A stretch of 59,929 nt of DNA, taken from the NCBI GenBank assembly GCA_030066685.1, contig JASJBF010000021.1, positions 1 through 59,929 of the forward strand. The letters are read 5' to 3'. The notes beneath the pieces were generated by a model. That model saw only the letters and a list, made by a program, of their open reading frames with translations, was not told the DNA's origin and made no database searches. The translations under genes and the position numbers were made by a program. Positions 7,780 through 16,181 of this stretch are shown piece by piece; positions within the stretch are counted from its first letter, which is position 1, and the number at the start of each line of letters is the position of its first letter. This DNA comes from Kiloniellales bacterium. Its GTDB lineage: Bacteria; Pseudomonadota; Alphaproteobacteria; Kiloniellales; JAKSBE01.

Positions 7780-8532
7780 ATGGACCTGGACTGGCTGCAG
7801 ACACCGCTGCGGAGCCTCCTGCTGCTCCAGAAGGACGTGCAGCAGGCCTTGGGTGGCGCCTTCAAGGACGCGACCGCCAGCGACGACGGCGTGCAGTCCG
7901 CCATCCTGGTCCTTGTCGCCCTGGTCTTCGGGATGCTGCACGCGATCGGGCCGGGTCACGGCAAGTCGGTCATGGTGGCCTACTTCGTCGGTCAGGCGGC
8001 GCCGCTGCGCCAGGGCCTGACGGCGAGCGTCAAGCTGATCGCCGTCCACGTCGGCTCGGCGGTGCTGCTGGTGCTCGCGGCGGTCACCCTGCTCGAGGTC
8101 TCCTTCGGCCTGCGCCCCGCCGACTTCCCGCTCGTGCGCCAGGTCAGCTATGCCGGCGTCGCCATCCTGGGCCTGTTTCTGCTGGTCCAGGCCTTGCGCG
8201 GCGCGCCCGGCAAGAGCCACGCCAGGGGCGGCGGCCTGCTGCCCTATGTTGTGGGCCTGTCGCCCTGCCCGCTGACCACGATCATGATGCTGGCGGCGGT
8301 CGGCACCGGGGCCATCGCCCTGGGTCTCGTCGTATCGGTCGCCATGGCGCTGGGCATGGTGGTGACGGTCAGCGCCTTCGCGCTCCTGGCGATCCTGGCG
8401 CGGCGCTGGATCCTGGCCGCCTTCGAGCATCACCAGGCGCGGATCCTGCGGATCGCGCGCGGCTTCGAGGTCTTCGGCGCCCTGGCCGTGACGGCGCTCG
8501 GCCTGCTGCTGCTCGCCGGGGAACTCGCCTGA
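7780..8532 (+). CDS. NicO/RcnA-like nickel-cobalt transporter
   Basis: 250 residues with about six membrane segments. The signature HAIGPGHGKS (54-63) in the first membrane helices and a second helix motif GLSPCPLTTIMML place it in the NicO family (RcnA exporters and UreH-like proteins), which move Ni2+ or Co2+ across the inner membrane. The start has GGAG 8 bp upstream. It lacks the long histidine-rich loop typical of E. coli RcnA. The downstream MFS gene starts 1 bp after its stop and carries a His-rich tail instead. Import or export cannot be decided from sequence; export is favoured by the resemblance to RcnA. Confidence 0.8.
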   Translation: MDLDWLQTPLRSLLLLQKDVQQALGGAFKDATASDDGVQSAILVLVALVFGMLHAIGPGHGKSVMVAYFVGQAAPLRQGLTASVKLIAVHVGSAVLLVLAAVTLLEVSFGLRPADFPLVRQVSYAGVAILGLFLLVQALRGAPGKSHARGGGLLPYVVGLSPCPLTTIMMLAAVGTGAIALGLVVSVAMALGMVVTVSAFALLAILARRWILAAFEHHQARILRIARGFEVFGALAVTALGLLLLAGELA

Positions 8533-8533
8533 G

Positions 8534-9922
8534 ATGGCGAGCGCCGGGCTCTCACCCTTTGCGGAGCCAAACTTCCGAAGGCTCTTCGCGGCCCAGGTCA
8601 CGGCCCTGATCGGCACCGGGCTGTCGACGGTCGCGCTGGCGTTGCTCGCCTACGACCTCGCCGGCGGCCAGGCCGGCCGGGTGCTCGGCACCGCCCTCGC
8701 CCTCAAGATGGTCGCCTACGTCCTGGTCGCCCCGCTCGTCGGCGGCCTCGCGCACCGCCTGCCGCGGCGGGCGCTCCTGGTCTCGCTCGACCTCGCCCGC
8801 GCCGGGCTGATCGCCTGCCTGCCCTTCGTCACCGAGGTCTGGCAGGTCTTCGCGCTGATCTTCCTCATCAACGCCTGCTCGGCCGGCTTCACGCCGAGCT
8901 TCCAGGCGACGATCCCCGACCTGCTGCCCGAGGAGGCGCGCTACACCCGCGCGCTTTCGCTCTCGCGCCTGGCCTACGACCTCGAGGCCCTGCTCAGCCC
9001 AAGCCTCGCGGCGGCCGCGCTCCTGGTGCTCAGCTACGACGCGCTCTTCGGGTTGAACGCACTCACCTTCCTGGTCTCCGCCGGACTGATCCTTTCCGCC
9101 GGCCTGCCGGCGCCGAAACCGCGCGAGCGCGCCGCGGGCTTCCTCGCCGAGGTCAGCTTCGGCAGCCGCGCCTTCCTGGCGACCCCGCGCCTGCGCGCCC
9201 TGCTCGCGCTCTACATGTCGGTGGCACTGGCGGGCGCGATGGTGATCGTGAACTCCGTGGTCTACGTGCGCGAGATCCTGGGCGGCGGCGAGACCGAGAC
9301 CGCCCTCGCCTTCGCCGCCTCGGGCGCCGGCTCGATGATCGTTGCGCTGCTGCTGCCGCGCTGGCTCGACCGCCATCCCGATCGGCCGGCCCTGCTCATC
9401 GGCGGCGCGCTGCTCGCGGCCGGCCTGCTCCTCGGCGCGCTCGGACCCGGCTACCTACTGCTGCTGCCGTTGTGGTTCCTGCTCGGCGCCGGCGCGTCGC
9501 TGGTGCAGACCCCGGCCGGCCGCCTGATCCGCCGCTCCTGCCGCGAGGCCGACCGCCCCGCCCTCTTCTCGGCCCAGTTCGCCCTGTCCCACGCCTGCTG
9601 GCTGGTCGCCTATCCCCTGGCCGGCTGGCTCGGGGGGCCCGAAGGCCTCACCGTCGCCTTCCTCCTGCTGGGACTGTTGGCCGCCGTCTCGACGGCCCTG
9701 GCCTGGGGCCTCTGGCCTGGACGCGACCCCGCCCGGCTGCGCCACCGCCACGCCGCCCAGGACCACGCGCACCTGCACGTGCACGACGCGCATCACCAGC
9801 ACGCCCACGAGGGTTGGGAGGGCCCGGAGCCCCACAGCCATCCGCACCACCATGACGAGGTCGAGCACGCCCACGACTTCGTCATCGACGACCACCACTG
9901 GCGCTGGCCGCGGGCGTCTTAG
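8534..9922 (+). CDS. MFS transporter with 19-histidine C-terminal tail
   Basis: 462 residues. Residues 1-400 form a typical 12-helix major facilitator of the EntS/MFS_3-like type (NFRRLFAAQVTALIGTGLS at the N-terminus, repeated short loops). The last 60 residues are hydrophilic and contain 19 histidines in HxH, HH and HHH clusters, then a HHW motif; such tails bind Ni, Co, Zn or Cu in other transporters. Start and stop codons of this and the NicO gene are 1 bp apart, so the two are translationally coupled. I infer that the pair handles the same metal ion, or a metal chelate, with the tail acting as buffer or sensor. Confidence 0.85.
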   Translation: MASAGLSPFAEPNFRRLFAAQVTALIGTGLSTVALALLAYDLAGGQAGRVLGTALALKMVAYVLVAPLVGGLAHRLPRRALLVSLDLARAGLIACLPFVTEVWQVFALIFLINACSAGFTPSFQATIPDLLPEEARYTRALSLSRLAYDLEALLSPSLAAAALLVLSYDALFGLNALTFLVSAGLILSAGLPAPKPRERAAGFLAEVSFGSRAFLATPRLRALLALYMSVALAGAMVIVNSVVYVREILGGGETETALAFAASGAGSMIVALLLPRWLDRHPDRPALLIGGALLAAGLLLGALGPGYLLLLPLWFLLGAGASLVQTPAGRLIRRSCREADRPALFSAQFALSHACWLVAYPLAGWLGGPEGLTVAFLLLGLLAAVSTALAWGLWPGRDPARLRHRHAAQDHAHLHVHDAHHQHAHEGWEGPEPHSHPHHHDEVEHAHDFVIDDHHWRWPRAS

Positions 9923-9932
9923 CTCTTCGATA

Positions 9933-11051
9933 TCAACTGCACTGCAGAACCACGCGGGCGGCCTCGAACCGTCGCGCGATCAGATCCTCGCGCCGGATCC
10001 AGACATAGAGGTTGCCCGAATCCCCCCACATCATGTCGGCCTTGTCGTCGGAACCGATTTGAGTGATCAGGATCCACTCGCTGGCCGTAGCGCGTACCGC
10101 CGCCGCGTCCTGAGCGCGAAAGGCGTCGGCGTTGCCGCAATAGTACCCCGCGCTGACCAGAGCGCACTCGGTCTGCATGTCGCCTTGGATCGGTACCGGC
10201 CAGCCGCCGACGAGGTGGAAGTTCCAGAGAGACTCCGCGCCATCCTCGGGGTCGATCACCTCCCACCACCAGTCGTAGTAGAGGTCGCGGAGCCCGTCGG
10301 TCAGCTCGAGGTCCCGGAAGACCGCGGATCCAACTGGAAGAGGCATCAGACAAGCCTGCCCCTGGCAGGACAACGGCGCGATCGGCTGATAGCGATCCAG
10401 TGCGGCAAGCTCCTGTGGAAAGTCGCGCCGGGCCAGCCCCTCCGTACCTTGGTCGTGAAAGTGAACGACCCATCCGGCACTGTCGGCCGGATCGAACCCC
10501 CAAGGCATCTCGAGAACATCGTAGAAGACCGAAAGCAGACCCCACTTCGGGAAGTCCGGGTCGAGCGGCCCCCTGGACCACATTTCCGCGAAGTCGATCT
10601 GACAAAGAAACTGCAGAGGAAAGGGACCCTCGACGACCTTCATCATCTGGGCATAGTCGTCGCGGAAGGTCTGGCATTGCTCGGCCGTGGCCCAACTCCA
10701 GCGGCTATCGGGCGCTTCCGATTCCTCCCGGTAGCGCGCAACCCGCTTTTCGGCATCCGCATAGGTCGGCCGAAGGGGCCAGCTCGTCTCGGCTGGCAGA
10801 TCCGGACGCCCGCCGAACTTGGTCGCACCGAGGGCGATCTCTGCCTCGTCTTCGACCTTTCGCGTCTCCAGCCAAACACCAGGCCTTGCGAGGGCCGCAA
10901 GCCGCCGCGCCAAGTCCTCCGGGAATCCCCTGGCAGGCGGCTCGAGACGGAAGAAGGCGGCGGCCCGCTGCGCCCATGAACCTGCATCCCCGGACGCCTT
11001 GGGCGCGGCGGCGCGCAAAGAATCAGCAATCTCGTCTTCGGACTTGAACAC
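9933..11051 (-). CDS. DUF1963 (YwqG family) protein
   Basis: 372 residues from a GTG at 11051. The YwqG/DUF1963 signatures are present: a KFGGRPDLPAETSWP motif near residue 77, FLCQIDFAE near 149 and a C-terminal GDSGNLYVWIRREDL motif. The family is soluble and widespread; its biochemical function is unknown. It converges with the His-tail MFS gene (10 bp between stops) and lies 49 bp past the end of the fumarase operon on the same strand, so it could be a read-through member of that operon. Confidence 0.85.
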   Translation of the reverse strand: MFKSEDEIADSLRAAAPKASGDAGSWAQRAAAFFRLEPPARGFPEDLARRLAALARPGVWLETRKVEDEAEIALGATKFGGRPDLPAETSWPLRPTYADAEKRVARYREESEAPDSRWSWATAEQCQTFRDDYAQMMKVVEGPFPLQFLCQIDFAEMWSRGPLDPDFPKWGLLSVFYDVLEMPWGFDPADSAGWVVHFHDQGTEGLARRDFPQELAALDRYQPIAPLSCQGQACLMPLPVGSAVFRDLELTDGLRDLYYDWWWEVIDPEDGAESLWNFHLVGGWPVPIQGDMQTECALVSAGYYCGNADAFRAQDAAAVRATASEWILITQIGSDDKADMMWGDSGNLYVWIRREDLIARRFEAARVVLQCS

Positions 11052-11100
11052 CTGGTCTCTCGAAGGATTGATGTCTGTGGATTTCGACGGCCATCCGCCG

Positions 11101-11781
11101 CTAGATCACCTCGTCCTCGCGGGAGTCGGTTTCGCCGTAGCGTTTCATGATCGCCGGGCGGGTGCCTTCGTAGAGCTTGCCGAGGCCTTGGGCGACCTTG
11201 GCGTTCTCGCGCTCAAAGAGGCTGTTGCCCTGGAGGTCGCTCTCGACCAGGAAGGGGCCGAAATTCTCGACGTCGAGCACCCACAGGGCCTGGGCGATGC
11301 CGAGCTCCTCCAGCCAGTGGGCGGCGACGATCTTCCTGATGCCGCGGCCGAGCAAGGCGCCGGTGCCGTAGCCGACCGTCGTGAGATAGACGGCGCCGTT
11401 GGGCACGAACTTCTCCCGGTAATCCCGGGGCGACATGCCGCCCTTGCCGATGATCACCTTGCAGCCCGAGATCTCGAACCAGCGGTCGAGCCACTGGGTG
11501 AAGCGGAAGGAGGCCGTGGCGGTCACCGCGCCCATCTCGTAGCTGCCGTCGGGATGCACCGTCGCGGCCGGCGAGCAGTGGAAGTTGACGTTGCCCAGCT
11601 CGGCCAGGTCGGCCGGCAGGCCCGCGCCCTCTGCAATGGCCTTCTTGTAGACGCCCTCGCGGCCGGTGAAGACCCGGCCGTCGAGGTAGACCACGGTGCC
11701 GATCTCCAGGCCCTTGAGGTCGGCCGTTGCGACCGGCGCCTTCAGCCGGACTGTCTTGAGGCTTCCACCGGTGCTGTCCAT
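11101..11781 (-). CDS. Class I fumarate hydratase / tartrate dehydratase beta subunit
   Basis: 226 residues starting at the ATG at 11781, 40 bp inside the end of the alpha-subunit gene. It has the FumA/TtdB C-terminal-domain pattern: LKGLEIGTVVYLDGRVFTGRE near 22-42, the CSPAATVHPDG segment and an IGKGGM loop (catalytic/anion-binding region in the family). Together with the alpha subunit it forms a [4Fe-4S] hydro-lyase converting fumarate to malate; tartrate or mesaconate are alternative substrates in the family. It is the last gene of the six-gene operon running from 15834. Confidence 0.9.
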   Translation of the reverse strand: MDSTGGSLKTVRLKAPVATADLKGLEIGTVVYLDGRVFTGREGVYKKAIAEGAGLPADLAELGNVNFHCSPAATVHPDGSYEMGAVTATASFRFTQWLDRWFEISGCKVIIGKGGMSPRDYREKFVPNGAVYLTTVGYGTGALLGRGIRKIVAAHWLEELGIAQALWVLDVENFGPFLVESDLQGNSLFERENAKVAQGLGKLYEGTRPAIMKRYGETDSREDEVI

Positions 11782-12707
11782 TCCACCGTTTCCCGCCGCA
11801 TGTAAGGGGTGAACCAGCCCGGGTCCCTGCGGCCCTCGACCCGGCCGTCGGCCCCAACCCGCGCCGTCGCCCGGCGCGAGGAGAGGCAGAACATGTGCAC
11901 CGACATCGGCATCCCGCCGGTGTGGCAGTAGCCCGCCTCGATGTGGCAGTCGACCACCATGTTGCTGCCGACGAAGCCCATGGCGCCCATGCCGATGCCG
12001 TTGCCCAGCGCCTTCAGCTCGTCTTCCAGCTCGGCGATCTTCGGATCGGGGTTGCGGTCGCCGACGATGCGCAGGCAGGCGGCCTGCTTGCCGAGGACCA
12101 TGCAGGTGTCCTTGGAGCCGCCGAGCCCGATACCGACGATCGCGGGCTGGCAGGCCAGGCCGCGCTTGCCGAAGGCGATCAGGGTGTCGAGGTAGAAGCG
12201 CTTGATGCCCTCGATGCCGTCGCCCGGGAAGAGCATGCGGTAGTCGCTGCCGAAGAGCCCGCCCTTGTGGACCGTGGTCAGCTCGATCCAGTCGGCCTCC
12301 GGGTGGAAGCTGTACTCGATCTCCGGCGCGTTGATCCCGCAGTTGTTGTTGTGGTCGGTCCGCCAGAGCGGATGGACCCGGTTGGGCCGCAGCGGCACGG
12401 CGGTCGTTGCCCGGGCCGTCGCGCGGCGCAGGGCCGCCTCCAGGGCGACCGGGCCGCCTTCGATGCGCGCCTCGTTGCCGATCTTGACGTACCAGCGCGG
12501 CACCCCTGTGTCGGCGCACATGGCGCGGCGGTCCTCTTTCGCAGCCTCGTAGTTCTCCAGCATGGCGCGCAGGACGAAGGCCGAGAGCTCGCCGCTCTCG
12601 CTCACCGCCGCCGCGCGGATTCCGGCCAGGTAGTCCTCGGGAATCTCGATCGCGGCCTTGGCCATCAGTTCCTCGGCCGTGCGCTCCAGCGCCGAGAGGG
12701 GAATCAT
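11742..12707 (-). CDS. Class I fumarate hydratase / tartrate dehydratase alpha subunit
   Basis: 321 residues, the usual length for a stand-alone alpha subunit. Probable [4Fe-4S] ligands are C64 in MCADTG, C186 in ACQPAIVGIGLGGSKD and C261 in GYCHTGG, matching the three-Cys layout of class I fumarases; the HNNNCGINAPE segment is also typical. The start is 4 bp after the flavoprotein stop. Placement directly behind a fumarate/succinate-active complex supports fumarase rather than tartrate dehydratase, but the latter is not excluded. Confidence 0.9.
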   Translation of the reverse strand: MIPLSALERTAEELMAKAAIEIPEDYLAGIRAAAVSESGELSAFVLRAMLENYEAAKEDRRAMCADTGVPRWYVKIGNEARIEGGPVALEAALRRATARATTAVPLRPNRVHPLWRTDHNNNCGINAPEIEYSFHPEADWIELTTVHKGGLFGSDYRMLFPGDGIEGIKRFYLDTLIAFGKRGLACQPAIVGIGLGGSKDTCMVLGKQAACLRIVGDRNPDPKIAELEDELKALGNGIGMGAMGFVGSNMVVDCHIEAGYCHTGGMPMSVHMFCLSSRRATARVGADGRVEGRRDPGWFTPYMRRETVEWTAPVEASRQSG

Positions 12708-12711
12708 GGTT

Positions 12712-14445
12712 TTACTCCGCTGCCGCCGCGTCCTTCAGCAGGGTCTCGCCCGGCCGGACGCGGGTGAATTCAACGGCTTCTTCCTCGATCTTCAACTCAC
12801 CACTCACTTGCCGCACCAGGGTGAAGCGCGAGGTCTCGAGGTCGCCGGCCGCCGGAAAGTCCTCCCGGTAGTGCGCGCCGCGGGAGTCCTGTCGCTGCAG
12901 GGCCGCCAGGGCCATGACCCGGCTGACCTCGATCAGGCTGCGCAGGTTGAGCCAGTCCTGCCAGGTTAGATTGAAGGCCAGATCCATGTCGGGCAAGCCG
13001 GTCCCGAGCAGCTCCGACTCCAGCGCTTTCAAACCGGCAATGGCGCGGGTCAGGCCCTCGGCCGTGCGGATCACGCCAACGTCGTCCCACATCAGGTCGA
13101 GCAGGCGCAGGCGCAGGGCGTTGAGGTCGCCGGGGGCCGGCCCGAAGGCTTGCCGCGCCCGGGCCACCTCGGCCTCGATCACCGCCTCATCCGGCGCCCG
13201 GTGGCCCGGGTTGGCCGCGATCCAGCGCGGCAGGACATCGCCCGCGACGCCGCCGAAGACCGTGGAGTTGGCGACGCCGTTGCCGCCCAGGCGGTTGGCA
13301 CCGTGCACGCCGCCGGCATCCTCGCCGGCGACGAAGAGGCCGGGCAAGGCCGTGCCGGTATCGGTCTCGCAGACCACGCCGCCCATGAAATAGTGCGCCG
13401 TCGGCACCACCTCGACCGATCCTTCGGCGAGGTCGAAACCGCAGTCGGCACAGCGCTCGACCATGCCCTTGAACTGCTTGCGGACGTTCTCCGGCCCGAG
13501 GTGCGCCATGCGCAGGTGGACGCCGCCGTTCCGGGTCGTGCGGCCGGCGCGCATTTCTTCGGTGATGGCGCGGCTGACGATGTCGCGGGTTGCCCGCTCG
13601 GCCTGGGGATGGCTCTCCAGGAAGCGCTCGCCCGCGCCGTTCAGGAGATGGCCGCCAGCGCCGCGCAAGCCCTCCTCCAGCACGGTGCCGGTCATGCGGG
13701 TGTCGAGCCCGGCGAGCAGGCCGGTGGGGTGGAACTGCACCATCTCCATGTCGCGCAGGGCGAGGCCGGCGCGCAGGGCCATGGCCAGGCCGTCCATGGA
13801 CTTGTCGCCCGAGGGCGTGTGGTAGCGGTACATGGTCGGCCCGCCGCCGGTCGCCAGCAGTACCGCCTGGGCCTCGACGAAGCGGAAGGCGCCGCTGCGT
13901 ATGTCGAGCATCAGCACGCCCGAGAGCGCCGAGCCCTCGCGGTCGGGCACCAGGGCCAGGGCGCGGTGCTCCTCCAGCCGGGCGATGGGCCGGGCCCAGA
14001 CCTGCTCCATCAGGCGGTTGATGATCTCGATGCCGGTCAGGTCCCCCTTGTGCACCGTGCGGTCGAAGGACTGCCCGGCGAAGGCCTTGCCGTGCAGGCT
14101 TCCGTCGGGGTTGCGATCGAAGAAGCAGCCGATTTCGTTCTCCAGCTCGCGGACCCGCTCCGGCGCGGTCGCGCAGAGGGTCCAGGCCAGCTCCTGGTGC
14201 GGCAGCCACTTGCCGCCCTCGATGGTGTCCATGAAGTGGCGCTCGACGGAATCGCCGGGGTGCAGCGAGACGTTGTAGCCGCCCTGGACCATGCGGGTGC
14301 AGCCGGACTTGCCCAGCAGGCCCTTGGTGGCGACGGTCACCGAGAGCGCGGGCGCGGCCGCCTTGGCGTGCAGGGCGGCGAAGAGCCCGGCGCCGCCGCT
14401 GCCCAGGATCAGGATGTCGGTTCTTAAGCGCTCGACTTGAGACAT
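12712..14445 (-). CDS. Succinate dehydrogenase/fumarate reductase-type flavoprotein
   Basis: 577 residues. FAD-binding GSGGAG (15-20), substrate-site motifs HPTGLL, the GLRGAGGHLLN segment, HYFMGGVV and GEDAGGVHGANRLGGN, and a C-terminal helical domain. The position of the His that covalently binds FAD in canonical SdhA/FrdA (SHT..QGG) is here Cys49 (SGCTRMVQGG). This suggests non-covalent FAD or a different linkage and a divergent subfamily. It oxidises succinate or reduces fumarate at the cytoplasmic face, passing electrons to the Fe-S subunit encoded at 15109. It follows the membrane-anchor gene by 2 bp. Confidence 0.88.
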   Translation of the reverse strand: MSQVERLRTDILILGSGGAGLFAALHAKAAAPALSVTVATKGLLGKSGCTRMVQGGYNVSLHPGDSVERHFMDTIEGGKWLPHQELAWTLCATAPERVRELENEIGCFFDRNPDGSLHGKAFAGQSFDRTVHKGDLTGIEIINRLMEQVWARPIARLEEHRALALVPDREGSALSGVLMLDIRSGAFRFVEAQAVLLATGGGPTMYRYHTPSGDKSMDGLAMALRAGLALRDMEMVQFHPTGLLAGLDTRMTGTVLEEGLRGAGGHLLNGAGERFLESHPQAERATRDIVSRAITEEMRAGRTTRNGGVHLRMAHLGPENVRKQFKGMVERCADCGFDLAEGSVEVVPTAHYFMGGVVCETDTGTALPGLFVAGEDAGGVHGANRLGGNGVANSTVFGGVAGDVLPRWIAANPGHRAPDEAVIEAEVARARQAFGPAPGDLNALRLRLLDLMWDDVGVIRTAEGLTRAIAGLKALESELLGTGLPDMDLAFNLTWQDWLNLRSLIEVSRVMALAALQRQDSRGAHYREDFPAAGDLETSRFTLVRQVSGELKIEEEAVEFTRVRPGETLLKDAAAAE

Positions 14446-14447
14446 GC

Positions 14448-14786
14448 CTAGAATACCCTGAAAAGAAACGCGAAGGCGACCAGAAGCGAGGCGCCCGCGG
14501 CGAGCGAGGCCAGGGTCTTCTGTCCCTCGCGCCAGGCGAAGTTTTCCAGCACCAGCAGCCTGAGTCCGCCCAGCAGGTGAACGGTCAGCAGGAAGACGAG
14601 GCCCATCTCGGCCGCCTTGACCAGGGGATTTTCGGTCCAGGCCAGGGCCCTGTCGAGCCCGGCCTCGCCCGCCAGGCTCTCGCCCAAGAGCAGGAAGTGC
14701 AGCGGCAGAAAGGCCGCCAGGGCCAGCCCGGAGAGCCGGTGCAGCAGCGCGGCACGCCAGAGCGTCTGCCGTCGCGGCGCGGTCAT
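14448..14786 (-). CDS. SdhC/FrdC-like membrane anchor subunit
   Basis: 112 residues with three predicted helices. The first contains HRLSGLALAAFLPLHFLLLGES, the HR.SG...HF pattern of SdhC cytochrome b subunits; a second His is in FLLTVHLLGGLR. These His residues could ligate heme b. The start codon at 14786 overlaps the stop of the preceding anchor gene (ATGA), showing translational coupling. It anchors the Fe-S and flavoprotein subunits and carries the quinone site. Confidence 0.78.
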   Translation of the reverse strand: MTAPRRQTLWRAALLHRLSGLALAAFLPLHFLLLGESLAGEAGLDRALAWTENPLVKAAEMGLVFLLTVHLLGGLRLLVLENFAWREGQKTLASLAAGASLLVAFAFLFRVF

Positions 14787-15112
14787 GCCAGCACCACGGC
14801 GTAGACCGCCCGCGCGCCCAGGCCGGCCAGGACTAGGGCGAAGAGCAGGGCTGCGAGGTCCAGCGCCCACCCCTTCAGCAGCGTCCACTCGCCGAGAACC
14901 GTGCGCAGCCCGATCGCCGCGTGGACCGACGCCGCCGCGACGAAAAGGCCGTAGAACAGGCCCCAGAAGAGGCTGCCCCGGGTGCGGGCGAGGATCTCGG
15001 CGGCGGTCAGGCCAGCGTCGACGGCGTAGAGGATGGTGCCCAGGTGCACCAGGATCAGCGGCAGCATGACCGCCGCCGAGATCCGCTGCGCCAGGTAGAG
15101 CCGCAGGCTCAC
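14783..15112 (-). CDS. Second SDH/FRD membrane anchor subunit
   Basis: 109 residues from a GTG at 15112 that overlaps the Fe-S subunit stop by 4 bp (GTGA). Three predicted helices; the N-terminus RLYLAQRISAAVMLPLILVHLGTILY contains a conserved-type Arg and His, and another His is in VHAAIGLRTV. This is the usual SdhC/D-like small anchor. With the 14448 gene it completes a four-subunit complex. Confidence 0.75.
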   Translation of the reverse strand: MSLRLYLAQRISAAVMLPLILVHLGTILYAVDAGLTAAEILARTRGSLFWGLFYGLFVAAASVHAAIGLRTVLGEWTLLKGWALDLAALLFALVLAGLGARAVYAVVLA

Positions 15113-15834
15113 GGCCGTCCCCGCAGGGCGCGCAGGGCCGTCGTGCGCTTGAGCCCGGCGATCGAGGCCGTGGGGTTCAAGGCCTTGGGGCAGTAGGCCG
15201 TGCAGCTCTGGTGGCTGTGGCAGGCGTGGCAGCCGCCGGCCGCGGAGACGGCGTCCAGGCGCAGCCCGGTCTCGGCGTCCCGCGTGTCCTTGACCAGGGT
15301 CCAGGCCCGGTTCAGGGCCGCCGGGCCGAGATAGTCGGCGTTCCAGCGCACGGTGTCGCAGGCGGCGTAGCAGACCCCGCAGTTGATGCACTCGATCCCG
15401 GCATCCACGGCGCGGCGCTCGGGCGTGTCCGGCGGCAGGACCTCAATCGCGTCCTCGCGCGTCTTGCGGCCGGCGAAGCGGCCCTTGGCCTGCTGCCACT
15501 TCTCGAAGAAGGCGGTCATGTCGCAGACCAGGTCCTTGATCACCGGCAGGTTGCCGAGCGGCGCGATCTCCAGCCGGCCGGCCTCCTCGACCTTGGCGAC
15601 GTGGCTGCGACAGGTCCAGCGCGGCGCCCCGTTGACGGTCATCGCGCAGGACCCGCACATCCCGACCCGGCAGGCGAAGCGGTAGGCCAGGGTCGGGTCC
15701 AGATTCCGCTGCACCCAGGTCACCACGTCCAGCACCGTCTGGCTCTCCTGCCGCGGCACGGCGTATTCACGAAACCCGCCGTCGGCCCGGCCGCGCCAGA
15801 TGGAGACCGTCAGATCCCTGCCCGCCTGCGCCAT
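15109..15834 (-). CDS. Succinate dehydrogenase/fumarate reductase iron-sulfur subunit
   Basis: 241 residues from the ATG at 15834; the longer open frame upstream runs through an intergenic palindrome and is not credible. Cluster ligands: [2Fe-2S] C55, C60, C63, C75; second cluster C149, C152, C155, C159; third C202, C205, C211, C215 followed by P. It lacks extra domains. First gene of the operon Fe-S / anchor / anchor / flavoprotein / fumarase alpha / fumarase beta. The gene order differs from the common sdhCDAB of alphaproteobacteria, so this is probably an additional complex. Confidence 0.9.
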   Translation of the reverse strand: MAQAGRDLTVSIWRGRADGGFREYAVPRQESQTVLDVVTWVQRNLDPTLAYRFACRVGMCGSCAMTVNGAPRWTCRSHVAKVEEAGRLEIAPLGNLPVIKDLVCDMTAFFEKWQQAKGRFAGRKTREDAIEVLPPDTPERRAVDAGIECINCGVCYAACDTVRWNADYLGPAALNRAWTLVKDTRDAETGLRLDAVSAAGGCHACHSHQSCTAYCPKALNPTASIAGLKRTTALRALRGRP

Positions 15835-15886
15835 CCCGCAACTCCACTCAAAGCCAAGCGGCACGCCACCCCCGGCTCCCTCTTCT

Positions 15887-15962
15887 GTCATGCCCGGACC
15901 TTGTCCGGGCATCCATCGCGCCGCCGGCACCATGGATTGCCGGGTCAAGCCCGGCAATGACA
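15887..15962. repeat. Dispersed alphaproteobacterial palindrome
   Basis: Two adjacent hairpins: TGCCCGGACC..TTGTCCGGGCA and TTGCCGGGTCAAGCCCGGCAA, bounded by GTCAT and ATGAC. This is the familiar 'atgcccgg' intergenic palindrome of many alphaproteobacterial genomes. It sits upstream of the Fe-S subunit gene, in the 5' region of the operon. Confidence 0.75.
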
Positions 15963-16181
15963 GCGGAGGACGCAACTCAGCCGAGACAGCATAGATCTGC
16001 GAGATCGAGAGCAAAAACGATTCTCGACACTCACCGGGCGGGCCGCCCATGCCAAGGCATCGGAGCTTTGCTTCCGTCTACAGCGATGATTGCTTTTCAG
16101 CGGCCTTCACGGGCAGTCTCAGCCCACTGAAGGGTCCCGCGGCCGGCCACGGCCTGCGGGGCCAGAGGAGAGGACGGCGCC

